Assembly (NCBI RefSeq): GCF_000972495.1 | Contig: NZ_LATM01000003.1 | Span: 248,001 to 312,000 of the forward strand | Direction: 5' to 3' | Length of the DNA stretch: 64,000 bases | DNA from: Hymenobacter terrenus | Lineage (GTDB): Bacteria; Bacteroidota; Bacteroidia; Cytophagales; Hymenobacteraceae | Shown here: positions 43,066 through 53,300 of the stretch, in pieces | Layout: the number at the start of each line of letters is the position of its first letter | Position numbering within the stretch: the first letter of the stretch is position 1 | The notes under the pieces: model-generated | The model's input: the letters and a program-made list of their open reading frames with translations, nothing else | Told to the model about the DNA's origin: nothing | The model's database searches: none | Made by a program: the position numbers and the translations under genes

Positions 43066-46000
43066 ATGATACAACGCTACCTTTTGCTGCACCGGGTTTG
43101 GTTATTGATTGGCTGCTTGCTGGCGGCGAGTGTTGCTGGATACGCCCAGCCGACTTCGGAAGGCCGGGTTCCCGACGCCATCGAGCTGGCCGCACTACGG
43201 GCCCTGTACAACAGTACCAATGGCCCTAACTGGACTAACCATACCAATTGGCTGACCGGCACTACGATGGCTGATGCCGCCAAGTGGTATGGCGTGTCCG
43301 TATATAATGATGACGTAACAAATATATCTCTAAATATTAATAATCTCAGTGGTTCGTTACCAGCTGAATTGGGCCAACTTACCGAATTGAATACCCTACA
43401 ACTACTTATTAATCGTATCACAGGAGCATTGCCAGTCGAGTTGAGCAAACTTACCAAGTTAAGATTGGCTTATTTATCTGTTAATCAGTTTAGTGGGCCG
43501 TTGCCGGCCGAATTGGGCGAACTTACCGAATTGCGGGAGTTTCAACTAAGTGATAATAGGTTCAGTGGCTCACTGCCGGCCGAATTAGGCAACCTCGCCA
43601 AGTTGGAGGTACTCAATTTGAGCCGAAATAGCTTTAGTGGGGCAATACCTGTCAAGCTAGGACAACTCACTAGGCTGGGTGGGCTTAGCTTGGCTGATAA
43701 TCAGTTCAGTGGGGCATTGCCAAGCAGTCTAGTTACTCTTCCCCTATTGAGGCAGATTGACGTGCAGAACAATAAATTGACGGGGCTGCCCTCTTTCCAA
43801 CAGAATCCCAACCTGTCCTACTTTTCGCTCAATGTGAGCAACAACCAACTGGGTTTTGAGGCACTTGAGCCCAACTTCACGGGCCCCGGCCAATCGTTTA
43901 TTAAGAATATTACTTACTCACCGCAGATATCCTCGACAGATGAGCAAGTGACAACGGTAGTGGCCGGCGGGAGTTTCACGCTACGCAGCGATATTGGTGG
44001 GGCCCGTACGCGCTACCAATGGCAGCGGGAGGTGGCCGGCAATTGGGTGGTCATCGCAGGCGCCACCAGTGCTAACTTCCAGGTCGCGCAAGCCACGGCC
44101 CAGCGCCGGGGCCGCTACCGCTGCCGGGCTACCAACGACTGGGTAACCGGTCTCACGCTATATTCACGCTTGCACCGGGTAAATATTACGAAGGTGCCCC
44201 CACCCAGTGACCCCTCCGCCGACCTGGACCGCAACTGGACGTTCTCGCGCACCTATGATTTGGCGGGCAACATTACCAGCGAAAGCAAGCAGTTCTCGGA
44301 TGGCATGGGCCGGCCGACGCAGAGCCAGTCGAAAAATTTGGCGGAGCGCCACGTATTTGCCACGCAAACATTACATAGTAGCAATGGCGTAGCCGTTCTC
44401 ACAACACTGCCAGCGTCTACCAACAATCAGGAGTTTAAGTATAAAAAAGGGTTTGTCACCGCTACTACGTCGGTGGGCGGAGGAGCCCCCGTAAGCCGTG
44501 ACTACGCGCCTGTCAACTTTGAGAAGCCCACTAGCGCGGCTGTTGCGACTGACCCTTTGGATGAAACAACCCCGGGCACGTTAGGCTACTACTACAGCAC
44601 CAACAATACCTGGGAGCCGGCCATTGCCGCCACGCGCAACCCCTTCAGTATCTCCGAGCCCATGCCGGGGCCACTGGGCGGCATGCGCCGGGCGGCTGGC
44701 CCGGGCGATGAATTTCGCCTTGGCTCAGGCCACGAGATGAGGGGCCGCGATTTTCCATTGCTTAATGAAATGGATCATTATAGCCAGCTGCGGGCGCGCT
44801 TCGTCCCGGGTAGTCCGGTGCCCAGCCTCCGCGCGCAAGGCCTGAAATCGGTGAGTATTAGTCCCAACGGTATTGAGTCCATTTCTTTCGCTGATCGGGA
44901 AGGCAACGTATTGGCTAGCTGTTTAAGCGGTGATCAGTACCCGGCCAGTACGCTAGCAGGCAATCTGACTGTTAATATGTTCGACCAGGCTAATAGCTCG
45001 GCCTATCAGGATATTCACGTCGCGAAGTCGGCTACGCCTACCACCATAACGGTGACCGATGGGCGGTCGACAACTCCCAGCCTTTTCGCCGTTACGGATT
45101 TGTCTCGGAATCCGTCGGTGATAACTGCTTATAGTGGGACAACGACATTCACCCTAACCCCGGGTTTCTACCGATTACAAGTCACGGACGGCTCGATAAG
45201 CTTCTCATACCCGGTTCGCTACGGCGATTTCAGCTACGTCTTCTACGACGACGCAGGCCGCGCCGTAGCCAGCATTGCTCCGAAAGGGGTGGCCGAATTG
45301 CTCCCTACCGGGCTCAATACGGGCCTCAACGTCGCACCCAAATTTTTGACTCGCAACGTGTTCGACACTTCCGGGCAGCTATTGAGCACTACCTCAACCG
45401 ACGAAGGCACTACCCGCTACGTGTACGCCCGTGATGGCCGCATCCGCTTCTCCCAGAGCGCCCGGCAGGCACAGGGCAGCGGCGGCACCGCTCCCCGTTT
45501 CTCGTATTCCAACTACGACCGGTTGGGGCGGGTAGTAGAATCGGGCGAGTACACCCAGGCTACTACCCCGGGCCAGGGCGTGGTGTTTGAGGATATGCTG
45601 ACGGCTACCCCCGCCGCTAACAGCGTCTTGCAACCCGCCTTGCTGGAAGACCGCACCGCCACTGGCGGCCTCGATGCTGCCTTCTGTAGCCAGCGTAACC
45701 AGGTGTGGTATGATGTGCCGCAGCCGGATGCCGCTTTGGGTAGTCGGCAGCAGGATTTCGTGCTGGGCGCCGTCGCTAAAACCAGCAATGGCCTGACCAC
45801 CACGTGGTATAGCTACAATGACCTGGGCCAGCTGACCTGGCTGGTGCAAAAGGCCCCCGTAGTGGGAGTGAAGACGGTGGACTACACCTACGATGCGGCG
45901 GGCAATGTCACGCAGGTAGCCTATCAAAAGGGGCAGCCCGATGCCTTTTACCACTACAATACTTACGATGAGAACCAGCGCCTGCTGACAGTGAAAACCA

Positions 46001-48600
46001 GCCCGGACGGGATTACCCAGACCGAACAAGCGCGCTATGTATACTACCTGCACGGCCCACTGAAGCGGGTAGAAACAGCCAGCGGCCTGCAAGGCACCGA
46101 CTATACCTACACGGTGCAGGGCTGGCTGAAGAGCATCAACGGGGCCAACCGTCGCCTGGATGGTGACAGTCCCACGGCCTCCGGTTTTGTCAAGGACCTG
46201 TTCGGCCTGACCCTGGACTACTTCAGCGGCGACTACCGCAGCGCCCAGGCCAGCCTGGCGACGCCCACCATTGCCAATGCCCCGGCCCCGCGCTACGACG
46301 GCTTGGTGCGCTCAGCGGCCTGGTTCACGGTCGCTAACCCGGCCATGCGCCAGCACGTGTATACCTACGACGCCAAGAGCCAGCTAAAGCAGGCCACCTT
46401 TGGGCAATTGGTGCCCGGCAGTACTCCCACGGCGCCCGGAAGTTTCGTGGCTGCGATACCCCATGCCAACGAGGAGGGGAATATGGAGTACGACATGAAT
46501 GGCAACCTGAATAAATTGCGCCGCTACGATGGCGCCGGCGTTGTTACGGATGATTTCACGTACCAGTATGCTTTTGGCTCCAACAAGCTGGCCCGCGTTA
46601 ACAACCCAGCGGGCGCGGCGGTGCTCGACTACGACTACGATGCCACCGGCCAGATGATTCGCCAGCGCGACGAGCAGGGCCAGCGCTACCTTACCTACGA
46701 CGTGACGGGCAAGGTAACGGGCGTGTACCGCGACGCCGCCTACCAGAAGCCCTTGGTGGTATTTACTTACGACGACCGGGGCTTTCGGGCCAGCAAGGCC
46801 AGCTACGACCCCATCACGTTTCAGCTCAAGCGCACGACCTATTCAGTGCGCGACGCTTCGGGCAACGAGCTGAGCACTTACGTGCAGGAGGCGGCTGGCT
46901 CACTGACGCGGACCGAGGTGCCCCTGTATGGAGCCAGCCGCCTGGGCACGCTCACGCGCCTCGACGACGGGAGCGAGGACTACCGCTACGAGCTAAACGA
47001 CCAACTCGGGAATGCCCGCGTCATCTATCATCAGCCGACGACGACGACCTACACCGCTACCATGGAGCCAAGCGCATCCAGTAAGGAGCAGCAGGACTTT
47101 GCCAACGTAGCTACTACCCGCTTCATGGCCCCGGGCCATAATGGCAGTGCCGCTGTGGCCCGGCTGGGACTCACGGCCGGTTTAAGTACTGGTCCGAGCC
47201 AGACGCTCACCGTAGCGAAAGGCGACACGGTTACCTTCACCGCGTATGCGTGGCTGACCGCCGCGGTAGCGTCCCGCACGGCCCCGCCGCAGGGCAAAGC
47301 CAGTCGGCTGGTCCCGCTGGTTGGATTAGCGGCTCCGCTGAGCTCCGCCGCCGTTAGAACGGATGGTCGCCCAGTGGGTGGCCTGTCGGCCCTGAGCGGG
47401 CTCCGGCTGGGCGCCGCGTTCACCTTAGGCAGTGGGAAGCTGACGTCCGCGCTCCCGGCGCAACAGCGCTCGACGGCTGGAGGCTTTGGCAACGCGCAGC
47501 TGCATTACATCGTCCGCGACGACAAGGGAGCCATCATCCAGGATGACTACCAGCGGGCCACCCCGGGCAACGCGGGCAGCTGGCAGCAGCTGCAAGTCGG
47601 GCTGCGGCTTGGGCAAGGCGGTACGGTAGAGCTGCGGGTGGAAACCGATGGGGCAGGTGGCCCGGATGTCTATTTTGATGACATCCAGGTGGATTACACG
47701 AGCAGTACCATCGTGCAGGAGCAGCACAGCTCGGCGTATGGTTCCCCGCTGGTGGGGCTGAACTACACGGTTGGTAACAAGAACTACCGCCACGGCTACC
47801 AGGGGCAGTTTACTGAGAAAGACGAGGAAACGGGCTGGGACAACTTCGAACTGCGCATGTACGACTCGCGCATTGGGCGCTGGACGGCACCGGACCCGGA
47901 GGGTCAGTTTGATTCTCCTTATGTGGGGATGGGGAATAACCCCGTTTCCAGCGTGGACCCCGATGGCGGGTTCTCCGGAATTCCTTTTATCCAGATTCTC
48001 GGTAGAGGGTTGGTACATGAGAGCTACCGCCTAGTGGTTAATTGGGGGGTACTGGGTAATGCTCTAAAAGCAGTAGGAAGTGCAGTAGGCCGCGCTGTTG
48101 TTAGTGCCGCACCGTATGCATTGCAGGCTGGAGCTAGTAATATTTCTTATAGTACTAGAAGTGCACAAGTGCCTGGAGTACCCGCATCAATGCAGTTTCA
48201 CTTTTTCGATAAAAGTAGAGAAGCAGAGGCTTATGATTATATGCAACAGAGTAAGTCGAAAGAAGTGTTTGCATATCTGGTATCAGATATAAAGACTAAG
48301 CAGCAGGGTGTACTTGTTTTGCCCTGGATACACAATGGCATAGACATCTCTGATCCTACAATTCACTACGATAACAGCACCAAGCTTATTCGAGATGATA
48401 ATGGCAGGACATTTAAGGTACTTGTTGGCGTTCATACTCATTTTAGAGTAAGTTATCCATCTAAAGATGATGTAGATACTTTTAGTAAGCTTAAAATTCC
48501 AGGGTATATTCTACTCAAAAATTGGTTTTATGGAGTTAACCCGAATAATATCATACTTGCACCTCCTGGAAAAAAATATCCAACCTTGTTTCCGCGATAA
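43066..48600 (+). CDS. Secreted LRR/Ig/RHS polymorphic toxin with JAMM-like C-terminal domain
   Basis: The 1844-residue protein has a signal peptide (ending VAGYAQ), a leucine-rich repeat block (about 30-270; LPAELGQLTEL units, plant-receptor-like), an Ig-like domain (about 290-375) and YD/RHS repeats through about 1590 (YDAAGNVTQVAY, YDATGQMIRQRD). The RHS-core end reads GYQGQFTEKDEETGWDNFELRMYDSRIGRWTAPDP. After the junction PDGGFSG, about 1640, the tail is AT-rich. It holds VGVHTHFRVSYPSKDDVDTF, where His1790, His1792, Ser1799 and Asp1802 match the JAMM/JAB metallopeptidase motif. The RHS shell may encapsulate this C-terminal part. A lipoprotein gene follows 3 nt later and may be its immunity gene. 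Confidence 0.85.
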   Translation: MIQRYLLLHRVWLLIGCLLAASVAGYAQPTSEGRVPDAIELAALRALYNSTNGPNWTNHTNWLTGTTMADAAKWYGVSVYNDDVTNISLNINNLSGSLPAELGQLTELNTLQLLINRITGALPVELSKLTKLRLAYLSVNQFSGPLPAELGELTELREFQLSDNRFSGSLPAELGNLAKLEVLNLSRNSFSGAIPVKLGQLTRLGGLSLADNQFSGALPSSLVTLPLLRQIDVQNNKLTGLPSFQQNPNLSYFSLNVSNNQLGFEALEPNFTGPGQSFIKNITYSPQISSTDEQVTTVVAGGSFTLRSDIGGARTRYQWQREVAGNWVVIAGATSANFQVAQATAQRRGRYRCRATNDWVTGLTLYSRLHRVNITKVPPPSDPSADLDRNWTFSRTYDLAGNITSESKQFSDGMGRPTQSQSKNLAERHVFATQTLHSSNGVAVLTTLPASTNNQEFKYKKGFVTATTSVGGGAPVSRDYAPVNFEKPTSAAVATDPLDETTPGTLGYYYSTNNTWEPAIAATRNPFSISEPMPGPLGGMRRAAGPGDEFRLGSGHEMRGRDFPLLNEMDHYSQLRARFVPGSPVPSLRAQGLKSVSISPNGIESISFADREGNVLASCLSGDQYPASTLAGNLTVNMFDQANSSAYQDIHVAKSATPTTITVTDGRSTTPSLFAVTDLSRNPSVITAYSGTTTFTLTPGFYRLQVTDGSISFSYPVRYGDFSYVFYDDAGRAVASIAPKGVAELLPTGLNTGLNVAPKFLTRNVFDTSGQLLSTTSTDEGTTRYVYARDGRIRFSQSARQAQGSGGTAPRFSYSNYDRLGRVVESGEYTQATTPGQGVVFEDMLTATPAANSVLQPALLEDRTATGGLDAAFCSQRNQVWYDVPQPDAALGSRQQDFVLGAVAKTSNGLTTTWYSYNDLGQLTWLVQKAPVVGVKTVDYTYDAAGNVTQVAYQKGQPDAFYHYNTYDENQRLLTVKTSPDGITQTEQARYVYYLHGPLKRVETASGLQGTDYTYTVQGWLKSINGANRRLDGDSPTASGFVKDLFGLTLDYFSGDYRSAQASLATPTIANAPAPRYDGLVRSAAWFTVANPAMRQHVYTYDAKSQLKQATFGQLVPGSTPTAPGSFVAAIPHANEEGNMEYDMNGNLNKLRRYDGAGVVTDDFTYQYAFGSNKLARVNNPAGAAVLDYDYDATGQMIRQRDEQGQRYLTYDVTGKVTGVYRDAAYQKPLVVFTYDDRGFRASKASYDPITFQLKRTTYSVRDASGNELSTYVQEAAGSLTRTEVPLYGASRLGTLTRLDDGSEDYRYELNDQLGNARVIYHQPTTTTYTATMEPSASSKEQQDFANVATTRFMAPGHNGSAAVARLGLTAGLSTGPSQTLTVAKGDTVTFTAYAWLTAAVASRTAPPQGKASRLVPLVGLAAPLSSAAVRTDGRPVGGLSALSGLRLGAAFTLGSGKLTSALPAQQRSTAGGFGNAQLHYIVRDDKGAIIQDDYQRATPGNAGSWQQLQVGLRLGQGGTVELRVETDGAGGPDVYFDDIQVDYTSSTIVQEQHSSAYGSPLVGLNYTVGNKNYRHGYQGQFTEKDEETGWDNFELRMYDSRIGRWTAPDPEGQFDSPYVGMGNNPVSSVDPDGGFSGIPFIQILGRGLVHESYRLVVNWGVLGNALKAVGSAVGRAVVSAAPYALQAGASNISYSTRSAQVPGVPASMQFHFFDKSREAEAYDYMQQSKSKEVFAYLVSDIKTKQQGVLVLPWIHNGIDISDPTIHYDNSTKLIRDDNGRTFKVLVGVHTHFRVSYPSKDDVDTFSKLKIPGYILLKNWFYGVNPNNIILAPPGKKYPTLFPR

Positions 48601-48603
48601 ATC

Positions 48604-49071
48604 ATGAGGATCATAAATTTCGTCATTATTGCTTTGTATGTTTCTTCATGCTCAAGAGGAGTAGAAGGAATGGAAATGAACTGTACAGGCACAGTGGATA
48701 TTACAGACTTAACACTGAAAAAGGAAATAGATAATTATTTGTCAGCAAATAATTTAGATCTAAAAAAGGCCATTGTCACAGTCGATATTGGACAAACAGA
48801 CTCTGTCGTATCTTACACGATATCAAATACCAAAACCAACCCATTTTATTTTGAGAATAAGCCATTTGCTTACACAAAGCAAAATAAGGCATGGGTCGTG
48901 TTCTTTTTTCCAAAGCAAAATCCGTTGAGGTCAGAAATACTAATGAAAAAATTTCTTGCTTTGACAAGTAAAGATGGATTAATCTTAAGAAATTATTCAA
49001 GGCTGTATAGCCCGAATACGACAAAAATCTATATTCACACTGATGGATCAATAAGCAAGCAGGAATTATAG
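48604..49071 (+). CDS. AT-rich lipoprotein, immunity candidate for the JAMM-like toxin
   Basis: The 155-residue product has a lipoprotein signal (FVIIALYVSSC, Cys at 17) and a beta-alpha body without cysteine-rich domains. It starts 3 nt after the toxin stop codon and is as AT-rich as the toxin tail, unlike the GC-rich RHS scaffold. Position, size and composition fit an immunity protein, and the lipoprotein signal implies a membrane location, which would suit a toxin acting in the envelope. No family is recognised. Confidence 0.55.
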   Translation: MRIINFVIIALYVSSCSRGVEGMEMNCTGTVDITDLTLKKEIDNYLSANNLDLKKAIVTVDIGQTDSVVSYTISNTKTNPFYFENKPFAYTKQNKAWVVFFFPKQNPLRSEILMKKFLALTSKDGLILRNYSRLYSPNTTKIYIHTDGSISKQEL

Positions 49072-49674
49072 TAATAAGCTTTGTCCTATCCTAATAAGTC
49101 ATGTACTGGAATTGATGCTAATATAGAATTGATTTTGGTTGATTTGTCAGAGCTTATCGGTGCAGAAAATCAAGCAAACTGCTAGAATAGTTTTGATACA
49201 GTTTATGCTTCTCGTATCGAAAGAGTCGCATTATTTTAAGTAAGTTACTTTGAATTTTCACTCAGCCAGTTTAACGTTTTTGTTATGCATGTGTCCTGCA
49301 CGGCGAAATAATCAATTTATTACGTGAGTCCCAACAAGCTGATTCAAAGCTAATACATAGGTATTCTAAGCCAAAGCAAAATGCACCATTAAATTAACTA
49401 ATTCATGCCCTCGTCTAGTCTGCCCATTGCACATCCGCCTTGCCCGAGTAGGGTCTAGCAAGGCGGCACGGTGGAGTTGCGGGTGGTCTGGATGTCTATT
49501 TTTGACGATGTTCATGTGGACGCACCATCGTGCAGGAGCAGCACAGTTCGGCTTATCGTTCTCCACTGGTCGGGCTCAACTATCCGCTGGTAGCAAGAAC
49601 TATGGAGCATTGTTCTAAATGTTAGATTCACTGCAAAAAAAACCTGCTTATTCGAATTTTACGATTCTCGTAAA
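49072..49674. other. AT-rich intergenic region with RHS relic
   Basis: Low-GC sequence lies between two lipoprotein genes. It holds the degenerate RHS copy listed at 49452-49608. No other gene is seen. Confidence 0.6.
49452..49608 (+). pseudogene. Degenerate RHS-gene fragment (relic of the upstream RHS protein)
   Basis: The stretch lines up with about 47607-47795 of the RHS gene: both read GGCGG(C/T)ACGGT(A/G)GAG, then GGATGTCTATTTT, then ATCGTGCAGGAGCAGCACAG, then GGTCGGGCT/GGTGGGGCT. Several deletions and base changes destroy the reading frame. It is a remnant of a tandem RHS end segment, with no open frame. Confidence 0.7.
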
Positions 49675-50304
49675 ATGAAATCAGGAATAGCTTTAACAAT
49701 GGGAAAAATAGTAAAATACGGCTCCTACATGATTTTTGCTTTATCAACAAACTCTCTAGTGGGTTGTGAAGGGAAGCTTAATGTTGATGACTATCAAAAT
49801 TATTTGCATGAACATAAAGATGACCTCACGAAGACGTTTTCTCAAAATGGCTTAGCTATAATGTGTTCATACAAGCCGGCAGAGCTTGTGTTTCTTCAGC
49901 AGAAAATGAACTTTAGTGACGTTCAAAAGGGAGATAGCCTGAGCGAGTCTATTAAAAATATCTACTGTTCGCTTGATTTCTCAATTAACGGACAGGAAAT
50001 AGAGAACGGATTTTTACAAAATGAACAGTTATACACTGCTTGTTTAAATTATCTCACTAATTACGTCTACACAGATGTATCACTTTGTACAGCAAAAGAC
50101 ACCTTACCCGCGATTGCCAGTGTTTATGCCCGGCAATACGGAGCTACAAAAAAGTCCTCGGTCCTGGTCGTATTCTCCAAAGGCAAAACAGATTTAAGCC
50201 AGGGCTTTGACATTTTGTACCGAGGCGACAAGTTCGGCATCGCTACCGTCCGTTTCCCTTTCACCGCGGAGGCAATCAACAACATTCCTCAACTGCACGA
50301 CTAG
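49675..50304 (+). CDS. Lipoprotein upstream of the second large RHS-like protein
   Basis: The 209-residue protein has a signal sequence with lipobox LVGC (Cys31), AT-rich codons, and no known family. Its body is alpha/beta with NGLAIMCSYKPAELVF and NIYCSLDFSINGQEI. The stop is 8 nt before the next ATG (50313), so both genes are probably transcribed together. ATG 49675 is used; ATG 49699 gives a shorter signal. It could be an accessory or protective partner of the large protein, or the immunity gene of an RHS relic just upstream. Confidence 0.6.
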   Translation: MKSGIALTMGKIVKYGSYMIFALSTNSLVGCEGKLNVDDYQNYLHEHKDDLTKTFSQNGLAIMCSYKPAELVFLQQKMNFSDVQKGDSLSESIKNIYCSLDFSINGQEIENGFLQNEQLYTACLNYLTNYVYTDVSLCTAKDTLPAIASVYARQYGATKKSSVLVVFSKGKTDLSQGFDILYRGDKFGIATVRFPFTAEAINNIPQLHD

Positions 50305-50312
50305 CTACCTTC

Positions 50313-53300
50313 ATGAGACTAACCCGACGCACGATACGCTTCATTGCGTTATTCTTTTTAACTGAAACCGTGGGTAGCATTATCGCGCCTACGATAAGCT
50401 ACGCGCTGACTACTGGCCCGAACCAAACGGAGTTTACCTCCTATGAGCCGGTTGGTACGACCGACATGGTCAATCTCATTACCGGGGATTTCACGTATAA
50501 TACCCCGCTCATTGATGTGCCCGGTCCCGAAGGAGGCTTCACGCTACCACTGGCTTACCACAGCGGCATTGGCCTGGAGGACGAGGCTAGCTGGGCCGGC
50601 TTGGGATGGAATATAAACCCGGGTTCAATCTCCCGCTCCAAAGTAAGCAGCGCGGACGATGACTACGATAATGTCACCAATGTCAACGTTCAGGACCCCG
50701 GTGGTAGTGGCTATATCAAGAGCTACGGGTTGTTTCAGCGAAGCTGGGACTCTGAAAAAGGATACGGAGGTGTAATCAATCTCTTAGATATAGCGGGTGT
50801 TAGCTGGAACGACCACACTGGCCTGCAGAATGGCTCTGTCATGGGTACTACGTTCAACAAAGACAAGGCATCCTTTGATGTGGGACGATTTTTTAGTGGC
50901 CTGACCAAAATTGCTTCAACTGCGGCCACCGCTGGTGCTAGCACTGCGCTATCTACCGGCATGGATATAGCAGCATCAATTGGGGGAACTCTGTTCAGTG
51001 GCTCCAAGTCCCAGGGTTCTACCGGTAGCATTGTCGGAGGGTGGAACGTTGAAAAAACCCCCACCCGTTCCGGCTATAAGTATAGATACTGGCTAGATAA
51101 TAACAGGAGGGAGCACAATTACGGAGCCTTGTACCTTGGCCAGATGAAGAATAATACGTCCGTGAATCCGAGCCCTTCTTACGGCGCAGACGGTATTGGC
51201 TGGCCTCGCATCGGCACTCCGGCCAGCTCAACACCGGCTCTCGCTTTCCCACAATCTATTTACCTTGACCAAGGTTTTCCCGCACTCACGAGTGATATGT
51301 ACACCTATGTTGAGCCGGGAGCAAACTATGCGTATTCGTTTAATCCCACGCATATTGCCTACGACGCGTATTCGGTCATGGGGCCCGGCATCGGGGGGAG
51401 CATGGCCCCTTACCGTCCCGACGTTGGTGCCCTGAACTTTCCAAAAAGATTAAATTTCGGCTCCAGCAAGGTTAATCTGGTCCCATTCCTAGAAGAAGGC
51501 GTTGATATTGATAAGATTCAATTCAAGTACAACGGCGACCTCGGCAACTCGTACGTCTACCACAACAGCGGCGGGCCCGGCATCTCTATCTCCAGCGCTG
51601 ACAACGGCGGCGGCAGCGCGCGGAGGGTATACTATCAGGTTACGGACCCTAAGCTCACGAACGCGAGCCAACGAATCGAAGCGGACCGTGATGGCTTATA
51701 TAACAAGAAGTTGGCCCAAGGAAAGCACGTGGAGTGGTTCTCAAACGATGAAATGGCCAGCAACACGCCATCGCGAACCGGTAGGGTAATGGAGTATAAG
51801 GCACTTAGCAATACCAGCCGCACCTCGAACCGCAGTATTGTATGGCCCCGCAAAGGCATTGGGGCATATGCTATCACAAATGCAGATGGTACTACTTACC
51901 ACTATGCACTGCCGGTATACAACAAAAAACAGGAAGATTTTACGGGGGTGAGTAGTGATATCGGCCGCAAATTTTCGAGAAGCACCAATGGAGACGTGTA
52001 TTCCCGAAATGCCGAGAAAGGTGATTGGTACGCCACTACTTGGCTGCTCACGGGCATCACGGGGCCCGATTTTGTGGATAAGGGAGAGATGGGCTCCATT
52101 GATGGCGAAGATTTGGGCTACTGGGTTAAGTTTGATTATGGGCGGTTCGCAGAGTTTTATCAATGGCGCTTTCCGTACACTGAGTATACCCAGGATGGTG
52201 ACCGTTCTACTTACAGCAAAGGGCTAAAAGAAACATATTACCTAAATACCATTCAGACCCGAACCCATACAGCCTTGTTCTTGAAAGATATTCGCAAAGA
52301 TGGCCGGGGTGCTTACACGCTGCTTTCGGGTGGAGGAACGCCCCCGTGGGCGGTGGTCGAAGATTTCAAATATCCCGCTTCTAGCCTTTTACTGAGCGAA
52401 ATTGTTTTACTTAATAACGCCGATTTCCAACAGCTTCAATCCATCGGATTCGATAAGAACTCCACATCCGGAACTACCATCGACCGAACCCAGCTTAACG
52501 CCCCGGCCTCCGCGCAGCAACCCGAGGTATGCTCATTGCGCGATGTGTTCGATGTGTACGACGTTCAGGAAAATCCTGCATTTCGCACGTTCCTGGATCA
52601 GAAAGCCCAACGGAAGGTGAAGTTGAATACCTCTTATACGTTGTGTCCTTCCACTATTAATTCCTTTGCCTCGGCGGCCTCCCCACCTCTCCTTGCCCCG
52701 GGAACTTACACAGCTAATCGACTGGGAAAACTAACCCTGAACAGCGTCAGCTATTATGGCCCCAGCAATGTAAAGCTGTTTCCTGATTTTAAATTTCTTT
52801 ATAATTCACCCAATCCTGCTTACAACAAGGATGCCTGGGACGGGTGGGGTTCCTACAATGCGACTGGGTCAACCTCGCACTACTCCGGTTACAGTGACCC
52901 AACGGCGTGGCACCTGACGGATATTATTTCTCCTCTGGGCGGACGTATCACAGTAGGCTATGAATCGGACGATTATAGTTCGATAAGTGGGGAACCTATT
53001 AAGCAAAGAGTTCCAATTAATGGATTTAAAGGTTTGAGTAGTACTGCCGCCTCATTACGATTTGATATCAAAAGCATTGCGCCTTATAATATTGTAGATA
53101 GAGTTCTCACTGGCTCTTCTGTGGATGTTAAAGATTTTAACACCCTACCGACGCCCAAGTGTTTGAGTCAGAGTTTGGCACTTGGTAATATCGTATTGAA
53201 TACACAAGCTAACAGTCTCGATATACAACGCACACAAGGCTGCCCCGACGCTGACTGGAAGAGTGCTAGTGGGTATATAGATGTTCGCTTACCCTCCAAA

